Origin: Pyrenula massariospora
Taxonomy: Eukaryota; Ascomycota; Eurotiomycetes; Pyrenulales; Pyrenulaceae
Length of the DNA: 64,000 bases
NCBI GenBank assembly: GCA_021030905.1
Contig: JAGFMI010000006.1
Span: 620,001-684,000 of the forward strand
Reading direction: 5' to 3'
Numbering within the stretch: position 1 is the stretch's first letter; each line of letters begins with the position of its first letter. The position numbers and the translations under genes were made by a program. Below the pieces are notes generated by a model. It was not told the origin of the DNA, did no database searches, and saw only the letters and a program-made list of their open reading frames with translations. Of this stretch, positions 23,040 to 33,125 are shown in pieces.

Positions 23040-24120
23040 TGTTTTCTTGAAAAACTGGCTTCGGGCGTTGGGCATTTCTTCTTCGCATTTGTGATGGTCG
23101 TTGGAAGGCGCCTGGGAAATAGACTTGAAGACAAGATACCCAAGGGATGACATTATGGCAGGTTGCAGCCGGCATGGTAGACGGCTCTAGGCGACGGTTC
23201 TGGGCCTCTTAGTTTATGATTGGTATCAGATTAGGTACTCCCTTGGAAGGAGGCAATTAATTGAAGCCAATCCCTAGCTCAAGCGTGACACATTTGTCTT
23301 AATCGCGGTGTAAGCCGCATTTGCTGTGCCTACAACTGCACCTAGACAACTCTCAAGCTCGTTGGACGCACATTTCGCATTTGTCTGCCGGATAGGCTTG
23401 CCAGTGGAATTTTGCGTGATCTGACAATGACATTTTCCTTTTCAACAAGGCAATTCTGGGGGAAGAACCATGGGAGGACGGTAATATCGGCAGAAGTTGA
23501 AACACGGGGTCGCGATACTGCTGGAGTTTCAGCGGCGACACCAGACGGTGGTGCCGCAGGTGCCCGCGAGAATTGCGTCGATCACAGTGGACAAAGAATG
23601 GGAACCTGCACGCTTTATCTGGATCATTCAATCTTGAAAGCCTTTGACCCTCTTTTGTCCAAAATTTACCTTTCCATTGTTTCTACTGTCTCGTTCTCTT
23701 CTAAGAAGTTTATTTGATCATCCGCGAGGCTGACCGACCAGAAAGAGCTCGGCTAAAATTCGATCCGCCGCTTTCCACATATTACTCTCGTCCCGCCTTC
23801 GCCGAAAGACTGCTGACGGCGTCGCCCATGTATCTGCTGTCAGCGTCTGCCCTCCTCTACCTGTGTCTATAGTCCCTCGCACCTTATTACACCTTCCAGA
23901 AGCTGGCCTTCTGCCGCGCATCGTCGACCCATCTTCGATTTGTCACACGATTGGGACGATCTTCACGAAACACCGCCAACGACTCAACGCCTACGGTCCA
24001 GGGTTTCCACCTACAGCTCCCCTCTCCTATTGTACACAGCGCTTCTGAATCTTTATGTCTGAGAGACAGCTAGCTTAGACCACCCAGCAATCCCGGGGTT
24101 ACAGCCGCTCTATCATCATC
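23040..24120. other. Intergenic region upstream of the copper ATPase
   Basis: About 1.1 kb without a supportable gene. The last 300 bp are pyrimidine-rich and likely leader. No copper-regulatory element could be called with confidence. Confidence 0.55.
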
Positions 24121-27100
24121 ATGGCTTCATCCACGGCGCATATGGCCACAACGACACTGAAAGTTGATGGCATGACGTGTGGTGCATGTACTTCAGCGGT
24201 AGAGGCTGGATTCCACGGAGTCGACGGCGCTGGAAATGTTTCGGTCAGCCTGGTGATGGGCAGGGCTGTTGTTAACCATGACCCCTCCAGGCTTTCGGTG
24301 GAAAAGGTGGCGGAGATAATAGCAGATCGCGGATTTGACGCCGAAATACTCTCGTCGAACATGCCTTCAGCCGCCATACCCGTGAATATGCCAGATTCAG
24401 ACTCGGAAACGCCTCCTCTGAACACGACGACCTTAGCAGTCGAAGGCATGACTTGTGGCGCATGTACCTCGGCTGTCGAAGGCGGATTCAAAGATGTGCC
24501 TGGTATCAAATCTATAAGTGTATCGCTGCTTGCCGAACGGGCGGTCATCGAGCATGACGCCTCCATAGTCAGTCCAGAGAAAGTCGCAGAAATCATTGAA
24601 GAACGAGGTTTCGGTGCTACCGTGATTGAGTCCACGACTTCCGGAGCCTCGATTGCACGAGTGGGAGGAGAAGGATCTAAACCAAGCATGACGACTACTG
24701 TTGCTATTGAGGGTATGACTTGCGGGGCTTGTACGTCTGCCGTTGAAGGGGCGTTTCGTGATGTGGATGGCTTGATACAGTTCAATATCAGCCTTTTGGC
24801 AGAACGTGCAGTTATTGTGCACGATCCATCAAGACTTACCGCCGATCAAATCACCGAGGCCATTGAAGATGCTGGTTTCGACGCGAAAATTGTGTCTTCT
24901 GACCCGAACTCCCTTGTACAGGCCAACTCCCGGTCCACCGTCCAGTTGAAAATATATGGCCTACAGGACAGTGCTACCGCTAATCACCTGGAGGGCACGC
25001 TGCGGCAAATGCCTGGAGTTGACTCCACGATAATCAATCTTTCGACCTCAAGGGCAAATATTTCCTATGATAGCTCCAAGCAAGGCCTTCGCGCGCTGGT
25101 TGATTGCGTAGAGTCGGCAGGTTATAACGCGCTTGTTGCCGATTCCGACGATAACAACGCTCAATTGGAGTCCCTTGCCAAAACAAAGGAGATCCAAGAG
25201 TGGCGTCGTGCTTTTTTCTTTTCACTTTCTTTTGCGATACCCGTCTTTTGCATAGGCATGTTGATACCCATGTGTCTTCCGGCGTTTGATTTTGGCAGCG
25301 CTCGACTATTTCCTGGTCTCTACCTCGGCGACATTGTATGTCTCGGCCTCACGATACCGGTTCAATTTGGCATCGGCAAGCGATTCTACATCTCGGCATT
25401 GAAATCCTTGAAGCACAAATCCCCAACCATGGACGTCTTGGTTGTGCTAGGGACCTCGGCTGCCTTCTTCTTTAGCGTTTTTACCATGTTGATTTCGATT
25501 CTTGTCCATCCCCATACTAGGCCGAGCACTGTCTTCGACACGAGCACCATGTTGATAACCTTCATCACCCTAGGACGGTGGCTAGAAAATCGTGCTAAAG
25601 GACAGACTTCGAAGGCCCTATCACGGCTAATGTCGCTTGCACCGTCCATGGCTACAATCTACATTGATCCCATAGCTGCGGAAAAGGCGGCGGAAGGATG
25701 GGATGTACCGTCTTCTCCGGCGACTGAAAAACCCGCTGAACCTGACAACATGCGCCAGCGGGTTACCGGACAAAAAGTGATACCAACCGAGTTGTTACAG
25801 GTTGGTGATATTGTTATCCTCCGTCCGGGAGACAAGGTACCTGCAGATGGCATTGTAACTCGTGGTGAGAGTTATATCGATGAGAGCATGGTCACTGGGG
25901 AGGCTATGCCCATTCTCAAGAAGAAAGGTAGTGGACTCATGGCGGGGACTGTGAATGGTGCTGGTAGAGTGGACTTCAGAGTCACTCGAGCAGGAAAGGA
26001 CACCCAACTGAGCCAAATTGTGAACCTTGTTCAAGAGGCTCAAACTAGTCGAGCCCCTATCCAGCGCATGGCCGACCTCGTGGCGGGCTACTTTGTTCCA
26101 ATCATCATCGCGCTTGGCTTGTTCACCTTTACGGGGTGGATGATCCTTAGCCATGTCCTTCCCAATCCGCCAAAAGTATTCACAGACGATGAGAGCGGCG
26201 GAAAATTCATGGTGTGTCTGAAGCTTTGCATCTCAGTCATAGTCTTTGCCTGCCCATGCGCACTCGGACTTGCCACACCTACTGCTGTGATGGTAGGGAC
26301 AGGTATCGGAGCAGAGCATGGCATCTTGGTGAAAGGAGGTGCTGCGCTGGAAACGGCGACCAAGCTTACTCACGTTGTTTTAGACAAGACTGGAACCTTG
26401 ACGATGGGAAAAATGACCGTTGCTGAAGCTAAGATTGAACCTACATGGGCCTCTAACGATTGGCGCCGACGACTGTGGTGGTCCATCATCGGGCTCGCTG
26501 AAATGAACAGTGAACACCCAGTTGGCAAAGCAATACTCAACAACGCAAAGGAACAGCTGGATCTTGGTAGCGGAGACACTGTGGATGGGAGCATCGGCGA
26601 CTTTGAAGTTTCTGTTGGCAAAGGAGTCGCTGCGACAGTCGAGCCAGCAAACGGGATTGAAAGGACCCGTTACCGTGTAGCTATTGGGAACCTATCCTAT
26701 CTGACGTCCAAAGGGATTAAGGTTCCAGAATCTATGGATCCTGAGACTAGTGCGAGTCGATCACCCTCACCATCAGCCAAAGGTTCTCCGGCTGGTATCA
26801 CCTGCATCCACATCGCTATTGAGGATAGCTACGCGGGCACGCTCGCGCTTTGCGATACCTTGAAGCCTTCGGCACCAGCAGCGATCACCGCACTCCACCG
26901 GATGGGGATCACTACATCACTCGTCACCGGGGACACCCGCAGCACTGCGGTCAGCATAGCAAAATTGGTTGGCATTCCGCAAGACTCTATCCGTGCTTCT
27001 GTTTCCCCTAGTCAGAAACGAGAAATCGTCAAGGAACTGCAAAGCCAGGGAGAAATCGTCGCAATGGTCGGCGATGGCATCAACGACTCTCCTGCTCTCG

Positions 27101-27597
27101 CAAGTGCCAACGTTGGGATTGCCCTCAGCTCAGGCACAGACGTCGCCATGGAAGCAGCGGACATTGTTCTCATGAGAGCCGAAGATCTCCTGTCCGTTCC
27201 GGCATCGCTCAATCTCTCGCGCACCATATTCCGAAGGATCAAGCTTAACCTACTCTGGGCCTGCGTCTACAACATGATCGGCCTGCCTTTTGCGATGGGC
27301 TTGTTTCTACCATTCGGCGGCATTATGCTCCATCCCATGGCCGCCGGTGCCGCTATGGCACTGTCCAGCGTGACGGTCGTCAGCAGCAGTCTGTTGTTGA
27401 AGTTCTGGAAGAGACCGTCATGGATGACCGTTGAAGCACTGGAGAAACACAGTGATCAATTTGCAACACCGATACCAGACCAAGGAGTCTTGGATGGGCT
27501 AGTGAGGAGGGTCAGAGAGTTACCATCGGTATTTTCGAGGAGGAGCGAGCGAGACAAGGTTGCCTATGTCCCTTTGAGGACGGTAGATGCAGTATAG
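24121..27597 (+). CDS. ccc2: Copper-transporting P1B-type ATPase (CCC2/ATP7 type)
   Basis: Single exon, 1158 residues. Three N-terminal heavy-metal-associated domains each carry GMTCGACTSAVE, with Cys pairs at about 20/23, 112/115 and 201/204. A fourth domain-like segment (about 273-345) follows the same fold pattern but lacks the CxxC. The core has eight predicted membrane segments, the phosphatase loop TGE, the intramembrane CPC motif at about 711-713, the phosphorylated Asp in DKTGTLT (about D755), the HP pair in EHPVGKA and GDGIND at about 984. Enzymes of this type pump Cu(I) into the Golgi for cuproenzymes such as laccases and the iron-uptake ferroxidase. The three identical metal motifs point to copper rather than zinc or cadmium. 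Confidence 0.96.
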   Translation: MASSTAHMATTTLKVDGMTCGACTSAVEAGFHGVDGAGNVSVSLVMGRAVVNHDPSRLSVEKVAEIIADRGFDAEILSSNMPSAAIPVNMPDSDSETPPLNTTTLAVEGMTCGACTSAVEGGFKDVPGIKSISVSLLAERAVIEHDASIVSPEKVAEIIEERGFGATVIESTTSGASIARVGGEGSKPSMTTTVAIEGMTCGACTSAVEGAFRDVDGLIQFNISLLAERAVIVHDPSRLTADQITEAIEDAGFDAKIVSSDPNSLVQANSRSTVQLKIYGLQDSATANHLEGTLRQMPGVDSTIINLSTSRANISYDSSKQGLRALVDCVESAGYNALVADSDDNNAQLESLAKTKEIQEWRRAFFFSLSFAIPVFCIGMLIPMCLPAFDFGSARLFPGLYLGDIVCLGLTIPVQFGIGKRFYISALKSLKHKSPTMDVLVVLGTSAAFFFSVFTMLISILVHPHTRPSTVFDTSTMLITFITLGRWLENRAKGQTSKALSRLMSLAPSMATIYIDPIAAEKAAEGWDVPSSPATEKPAEPDNMRQRVTGQKVIPTELLQVGDIVILRPGDKVPADGIVTRGESYIDESMVTGEAMPILKKKGSGLMAGTVNGAGRVDFRVTRAGKDTQLSQIVNLVQEAQTSRAPIQRMADLVAGYFVPIIIALGLFTFTGWMILSHVLPNPPKVFTDDESGGKFMVCLKLCISVIVFACPCALGLATPTAVMVGTGIGAEHGILVKGGAALETATKLTHVVLDKTGTLTMGKMTVAEAKIEPTWASNDWRRRLWWSIIGLAEMNSEHPVGKAILNNAKEQLDLGSGDTVDGSIGDFEVSVGKGVAATVEPANGIERTRYRVAIGNLSYLTSKGIKVPESMDPETSASRSPSPSAKGSPAGITCIHIAIEDSYAGTLALCDTLKPSAPAAITALHRMGITTSLVTGDTRSTAVSIAKLVGIPQDSIRASVSPSQKREIVKELQSQGEIVAMVGDGINDSPALASANVGIALSSGTDVAMEAADIVLMRAEDLLSVPASLNLSRTIFRRIKLNLLWACVYNMIGLPFAMGLFLPFGGIMLHPMAAGAAMALSSVTVVSSSLLLKFWKRPSWMTVEALEKHSDQFATPIPDQGVLDGLVRRVRELPSVFSRRSERDKVAYVPLRTVDAV

Positions 27598-27928
27598 AAC
27601 TATCTTCATGAATACACGAATTTTACTTGTTCAAAAGCAATTCGAAACACTATAAGCTCCGTAGACTGTATCAGTAACGTCTGTAATCCGGATGTAACGA
27701 CCAGGGCAAGGTCGTAGGGCAAGGGATGCAGATCCGATCGCCCCTGCAGGGACGCAAACGTCATGAACCAGCCTCCAGGCGTGGTGCACTAACGGCTTGC
27801 ACCTAGCGGCCCTTTGCACCATTCCCTAAGGTGTGATGATGATGAAAGCATCCAGCGTAGTCTCCTTAGATTGGGTGATCCTGCATGTGAATGTTTGGGA
27901 ATTGGTATTGATCGTTCAGCTTCTGTAG
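27598..27928. other. Intergenic region
   Basis: 331 bp between the copper ATPase stop and the earliest plausible start of the DUF2237 gene. Nothing was recognised. Confidence 0.5.
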
Positions 27929-28612
27929 ATGTCTTCTAGAGAACCTCTGCGGCGACATCGGACCGTAAATTACCCTTGGTATCACGTTTGGGTCCTAGTT
28001 CCTTTGCTCGCTTTACTACTATATTTCTTTCTTGACGTTCGCGATCTCCATCTGCGAAGAGACAAAATGACAAAGCCCAGTATGGAAAATCTAAATGGCA
28101 TGTCTCACCCATCCTTTGCTCACCCTTTCCACAATCTATGAAGCAAGACCGGAGATAGGTCACGCTAACAATATCTGCCTCTTGAAGTCTTCAAGAAACC
28201 TCTGGGCCTCTTCTCCAAGCAACCCTTGACCGGCTTCTACCGAGATGGCTACTGCCGCACGGGGCCTGAAGACCGGGGCAACCACGCTATCGCCGGCGTT
28301 GTCACAAATGAATTCCTAGAGTTCAGTGCCTCTAGAGGCAATGACCTACGCCAGATCGGGCTCACAGACGGCTGCAAATGGTGTTTGTGTACGGCGAGGT
28401 GGAAGGAAGCGCTTGATGCGATGAAGCGAGGGCAGGCAGAAGAGAAGGCGGTACCGAAGGTGTTTCTGCACGCCACAGACCAGAGTGCATTAGAAAATGG
28501 TGTTGGGATGGAGGACTTGAAGAAGTTTGCGGCAGAGCCTGAGGCCAGTCACCCTGGTATCAGGCCAACTGATCCAAGCTCGTCGCCGAGAGCGCCAATT
28601 AAGGAAGTGTGA
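27929..28612 (+). CDS. DUF2237 family protein
   Basis: The second exon, 28188-28612, carries the whole conserved domain: PLTGFYRDGYC, GPEDRGNHAIAG, NEFLEFSASRGNDLR and CKWCLCTARWKEAL. The first exon ends at 28097 with ...ENLN; joining to 28188 gives NVFKKPLGLFSK, the expected domain start. That junction needs a GC-AG intron (28098-28187, donor GCATGT) with a CTAAC branch site. The start is uncertain. ATG 28067 gives about 151 residues, the usual compact form. ATG 27929 adds 46 residues with a membrane-helix-like stretch (VWVLVPLLALLLYFFLDV) and gives about 197. DUF2237 proteins occur in bacteria and eukaryotes with conserved Cys residues and no established function known to me. Confidence 0.75.
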
Positions 28613-29831
28613 TGGAAATTAAGCCTTGAGATTTTGCGAACCGTATCAATTCGAACAAAACAAAATCTTTTCAAACATTTTCCTCCGTTTAAACAAACTT
28701 CCCGTCGCTGTTCTTGAAGAAGCAGTCCATTGTTCCGATCTATCTTCGTACTGAGGTACTAAACTCATCTTTCAGATTTGGTTCCAGCAACTAACCAGGG
28801 CGAGCTTCTCTTCGTATGCTTTCTCGGTTCCGCCGAATTGTTCGAACTAGGCGATCTCCGTGGCTCTTGACGAATCACGCAACGCAACTTCAAGATTAGC
28901 AGCATCCTTGGAACTAGGGAGATAAAAGAAGGTGTATCTCACTGACCAAAAGGAAAAAGAGGTGAAGCGCCGCCCCACACCAGAGTAATCGGAATCGAAT
29001 TGAACCCATCTCCAGCAGGTAAGATGACCCGCATAGTTCAAGGCACGCCGCGTATTGCACTCAAGTGGATGGACCTCCAGAAGAGGACAAACACAATCTT
29101 CGCAATGACTCTCCCATAGGGAATCCTAGCTCGCCATACGGCCACTAGCCCTGTAGATTTCTGATGCCAATTGCAGACGCGATAATCACGCCAGGCCCTC
29201 ACGGGCAGTCCACTGAGTCCTGCAAGCAAGACCGAGGGGGAAAAGATTGAAGATTACTCCGAATTTCTCATTTGCGAGGATGACCAAGCTGAAGGCTGCG
29301 GCGGAGCCACAGGCAGCTTGGGATGAGCATCTCGAGAGACACTCACCGTTGGTAGCAAAGAAACGCAGCGTTGGTGAGGACGGCGCTTGAGGGAAGAAAT
29401 GGAGCAGGAAATGAGTCGCACGTTTGTGAAGGCAGCCGGCGGATTCTGCCGCCAAGAAAGGTGGGAGAAGCTCACCGCCTTTAAAGCTAGCCAAAACAGG
29501 CAGTGAGCTAACCCGCGAGAGACGGTGCTTGACAACCACCGTTTGCCTGCGTTCGCTGCAAAGGAGAAAAGTGATGTACCAAACAAGTCCACCTGCAACA
29601 GAACGAATTTGACTTTTACTATTAGTGGTGATAGCTAGTGCACTACCTCCCTTCTCACCAGAGCTACGCAGTGAACGCTAACTAGGTAGAATTCTTGGCC
29701 CGAGCCTTTTGGGATCTAGAGCTTCATTGACAATTCTAATCAGATGGTACAGCCACCTGTCTTGGGTATCATAAATCGACGAGAACTTCTGGCCAACACC
29801 GTACTGTTTCCAGGTCCCACCGAGGTATTGA
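28613..29831. other. Convergent intergenic region
   Basis: About 1.2 kb between the DUF2237 and CHK1 3' ends. Short antisense frames (e.g. 29186-29598) have no recognisable family or coherent splice structure. No tRNA-like fold or transposon was noticed. Confidence 0.55.
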
Positions 29832-31470
29832 TTATCCGTCAGGTTTGAACACGGCATCCTTGCACAGAACGGCCACCTTCTTGAAGAATCGTCTCCACTC
29901 CAAGGGATCTCCTTCCCGTTTCACGAAGCTCACTTCAAAGACACCGTCGCCTGCTGCCTCAACCGCGATTTCGCCACTCAAAGCGCATCCTCTCGAATCT
30001 CGGCTCCTGAAACGGATATGATACTCCGAATCCTGAGCAGTTGGACGGCCTAGACCGGGGAGAGGGATCCCAAGCCGATGTAATGCCTCGGTCAACAAAG
30101 GCCAAAGGAGGTTCAAAGTCCATATGGAGAAGAATCGAGTAAGCGAATGAGCTGGAAGGATGTCGCGGAATTTGCGAGCCATCTGGGTCCTGCTTATGGG
30201 CACGGAAGGTGTCATGGCGAACTGAGACATTGTAGGTTCATCAGCGAGACGATCTGCCAACAGGATCGATTCGTTAGTGGATCGTGATGTCAACGGCTGA
30301 GTACAAGAAGCTCCTTTCCGCTCTGGTCGCTCCCAGTCAAGCAACATATCTTCGATTGGGGTGTCCGGTTGCGTAGAGGCAAAAGCTGTACATAGCTCTA
30401 GCTTGTCCACGTCCATGGCGCTGGCAGAACGCTGGGAACCAGCGAGTGGATCGACATCAAAGCTGATGCGGAGAGACTCAAACATATTCGTAGCCAGTGT
30501 CAGTGGGTTGGTAAGTCTGCCGTCAGGGCTCATGTACTGATTTGGTCGTGTGAACCATGGGTGCCGGCGAACATCCTCCAAAGAGAAACGTTTCTTCATA
30601 TCGACCTTCATCATCCCTCTCAGCAGAGACAAGACCTCGGAAGGCAGTGATTGCCATAACTCGTCATTTGGTCTCCCATTTGTCCTTACGTACTCGCTGA
30701 ATTCGTTCAAATCACCATTTTCATCTACTCCGTCCACAGGTTTGCTCCAAGGGGTATTTCCGGCTAGAAGCACAAAAAGCACGACCCCACAAGACCATAT
30801 ATCAGCCGTATCCGCGTAGTAGCCCACCGACTGTGCATCCAAGACCTCTGGGGCAATGTACGGGGGGCTACCACAAAGCGTGGTGTTGTTCTTGCGCTTT
30901 CCTTGGTATTCATATAAGGTAGCAAGTCCAAAATCGGCAATTTTGAGATCGCCGTCTGATGACAACAAGATGTTCTCAGGTTTGATGTCACGGTGCCCGA
31001 CTCCTTTTGAATGTATGTAGCCAATTGCATTAATGAGCTGCGAGAAATAGACGTGGGCTACATCCTCGGTCACGCCCGAGTCAGCCTCAATCTTATCGAA
31101 GAGATCACCGCCCTCAGCAAGCTCCATGGCAATCCAACTCCAATTCTCATCTTGCCCACCATCAAAAAATTGAATAATGTTCTGATGAACGCCGACGTGC
31201 TTGTGGAGTGTCACCTCCATGAGTATCTGCTTTGGTTTAATCTTTCCATATCGTAAAGCATAATTCCGATTGATGAATTTGACGGCAAAGACTGGTTCCG
31301 GAAACTGAAGGGGAGCAGCTTTCTTAATGCTAGGTCAATGGCTGTTAGCAATATCACCAGCGAACAACCTCTTCAACAACGGACCAGGCATATGCACCCT
31401 GACCGATCGTCTTGGAAATAATTCGGAAAGGTACCTCGACGGGGAGAGGGGCCAATTGAGAGTACTGCAT
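29832..31470 (-). CDS. chk1: Checkpoint kinase CHK1
   Basis: Two exons, 31385-31470 and 29832-31329, joined across a 55-nt intron (donor GTCCGT, weak; branch GCTAAC), give about 527 residues. The kinase starts with TIGQGAYA, whose glycine-rich loop is split by the intron. It continues with the ATP Lys in FAVKF (about K46), HRDIKPEN (Asp about 143), DFGLAT (Asp about 161) and GSPPYIAPE. ELAEGGDLFDKIE in the hinge region is typical of CHK1. The C-terminal half has a linker and a KA1-like domain ending in WRRFFKKVAVLCKDAVF. CHK1 is phosphorylated by ATR after 9-1-1 loading and blocks mitotic entry. It is divergent from a UBE2C-type E2 gene. Confidence 0.95.
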
Positions 31471-32070
31471 CACGACTCCCCCAAATCTTGAGTCGAGTAA
31501 GAGCCTGCTCAAGGAGACTCCGGCTTCGTCAGCCCCTCCGCCTGGCGAGCTCCAGCTCCTTCCGCAAAGGCTATCAAAATATTTGGTAGGCCATGATCCT
31601 GACCACAACAATTCCAAGAAGAGCACCCAGTGCGACTAGTCGTCGTTGGAGCATTTCAGACGCGAAAGCGGCGCGCCGGCGTTCCAGCCTCCGCGCGTTC
31701 TCCGCACGCGGCCAGGCTATTGACTGGCGGTCGTCACTCCAGTGACCACAACATGTAAACAGCTCTCCTCACCACTTCACGCTTGCCACCGACACCGAAA
31801 ATCCTACAAATTCACCTCGAAATTCCCCCCATAGCCCTTTCACCTTCTTGCATTCACTGCATCCATAGCCTTGTGAATTCTGAGTCTAGCTGGATTTCCC
31901 TTGTGTACATAAAAGCTGTGTCCACGCCCTGTCCTCCCTCTTCCGGTCGCCCTCCCTTTGTCTGCCGCTGCACCAGAGCTTAATCCAAACTCAGTCGCAT
32001 TGAAGCAAATTTTTACCAGAAGCGGCTATATCACAAAAGGGCCAGTATCTAGCTCAATTCGACAGTCACA
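31471..32070. promoter_or_regulatory. Divergent promoter region of CHK1 and the UBE2C-type gene
   Basis: 600 bp between two cell-cycle genes. A CGCGAAA element at 31661-31667, within GACGCGAAAGC, matches the SBF-type consensus CRCGAAA and resembles E2F sites on the other strand. GC-rich GGCGCGCC follows it. Function is inferred from motif and context only. Confidence 0.45.
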
Positions 32071-32734
32071 ATGGCCTACAATCTTGAAGACACCCAAAAC
32101 TCAGCTCCAGGTGTGCCGACTATGCACGAGAGTAGCAAGCTTAGCGCTCCTGTAAGGCGAGCCGACACCGGATCAGTGATGAAACGGTATGTCTCTGTTT
32201 AGAACTCAACTCCGTACCCTGACGCTCACTCTGCCTCCCCAGTCTCCAGTCTGAACTCATGACATTGATGCAATCCCCTGCACCTGGTCTGTCCGCCTTT
32301 CCCGACAAAGATGGTAATCTTCTCTCCTGGACTGCCACCATCTCCGGGCCGACCGAGACTCCTTATTCTGGCTTGAAGTTCAAACTCAGCTTCGCTTTTC
32401 CATCCAACTACCCATACGCACCTCCCACCGTCCTCTTCAAGACCCCTATCTATCACCCTAACGTCGACTTCTCGGGTCGCATCTGCCTAGACATCTTGAA
32501 AGACAAGTGGAGCGCTGTGTACAATGTCCAGAGTGTGCTACTGAGCTTACAGAGCCTGCTGGGTGAACCGAACAAGTGAGCAAACTTCGACCAGAATCCC
32601 CACCAGATCCTACAAAATACTAACAAAGACTTAGTGCCAGTCCACTGAACGGCCAAGCCGCGGAGCTCTGGGACAAGGATCCTTCAGAGTTCAAGCGCCA
32701 CGTACTCGCCCGTCACCAAGACATCGACGAGTGA
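32071..32734 (+). CDS. ubc11: Ubiquitin-conjugating enzyme E2 (UBE2C/UbcH10 type)
   Basis: Three exons, 32071-32186, 32243-32575 and 32635-32734 (introns 56 and 59 nt), give about 182 residues. The UBC fold shows [22 protein letters not shown], the catalytic Cys in [19 protein letters not shown] (about C120) and [12 protein letters not shown] then [12 protein letters not shown]. The N-terminal extension of about 35 residues before the fold and the [10 protein letters not shown]...DKWSAVYNV pattern match UBE2C/Ubc11, the E2 that primes substrates of the anaphase-promoting complex. The family as E2 is certain; the UBE2C subtype is likely but not proven. The short last exon is supported by the restored PLNG motif. 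Confidence 0.9.
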
Positions 32735-33125
32735 TGACCATGAGTATCGTTGCTATGAAGCGCTGCATCATCTTTAGGCGTTCAACCATTACTGCGTTTC
32801 TTTGGACTATGCATTGGGTTCAGGTCTACTATGCCTATGAGCTGGTTTGATTGGTGCGACTAGCGGGCAGATATCTTGTGTTTAGGGGGGGCTTAGTCAC
32901 AATTGCTGCCAGAGATCCAGCAAACCATGGCTTAGCCTAGTAATGCAGGTCGTGACGATAGAGCTAATGACCATGTCTATATTCAGATCAAAACCACATT
33001 GCCAGTTGACGCTTCCCTTTTAGTGTAGATGTAGGTACTTTTGCCGACCCATCGAAGTGTTTTTAACGACTGCCCTGGGTCTCTTCTTTCCAACACCATC
33101 GCTAAATCAATACTCAATTCACAAG
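32735..33125. other. Convergent intergenic region
   Basis: 391 bp between 3' ends. Nothing was recognised. Confidence 0.55.

Noticed and set aside
29186-29598. Two overlapping minus-strand frames of about 115 codons between DUF2237 and CHK1
   Set aside because: No recognisable motif, no splice partners, no consistent coding composition.
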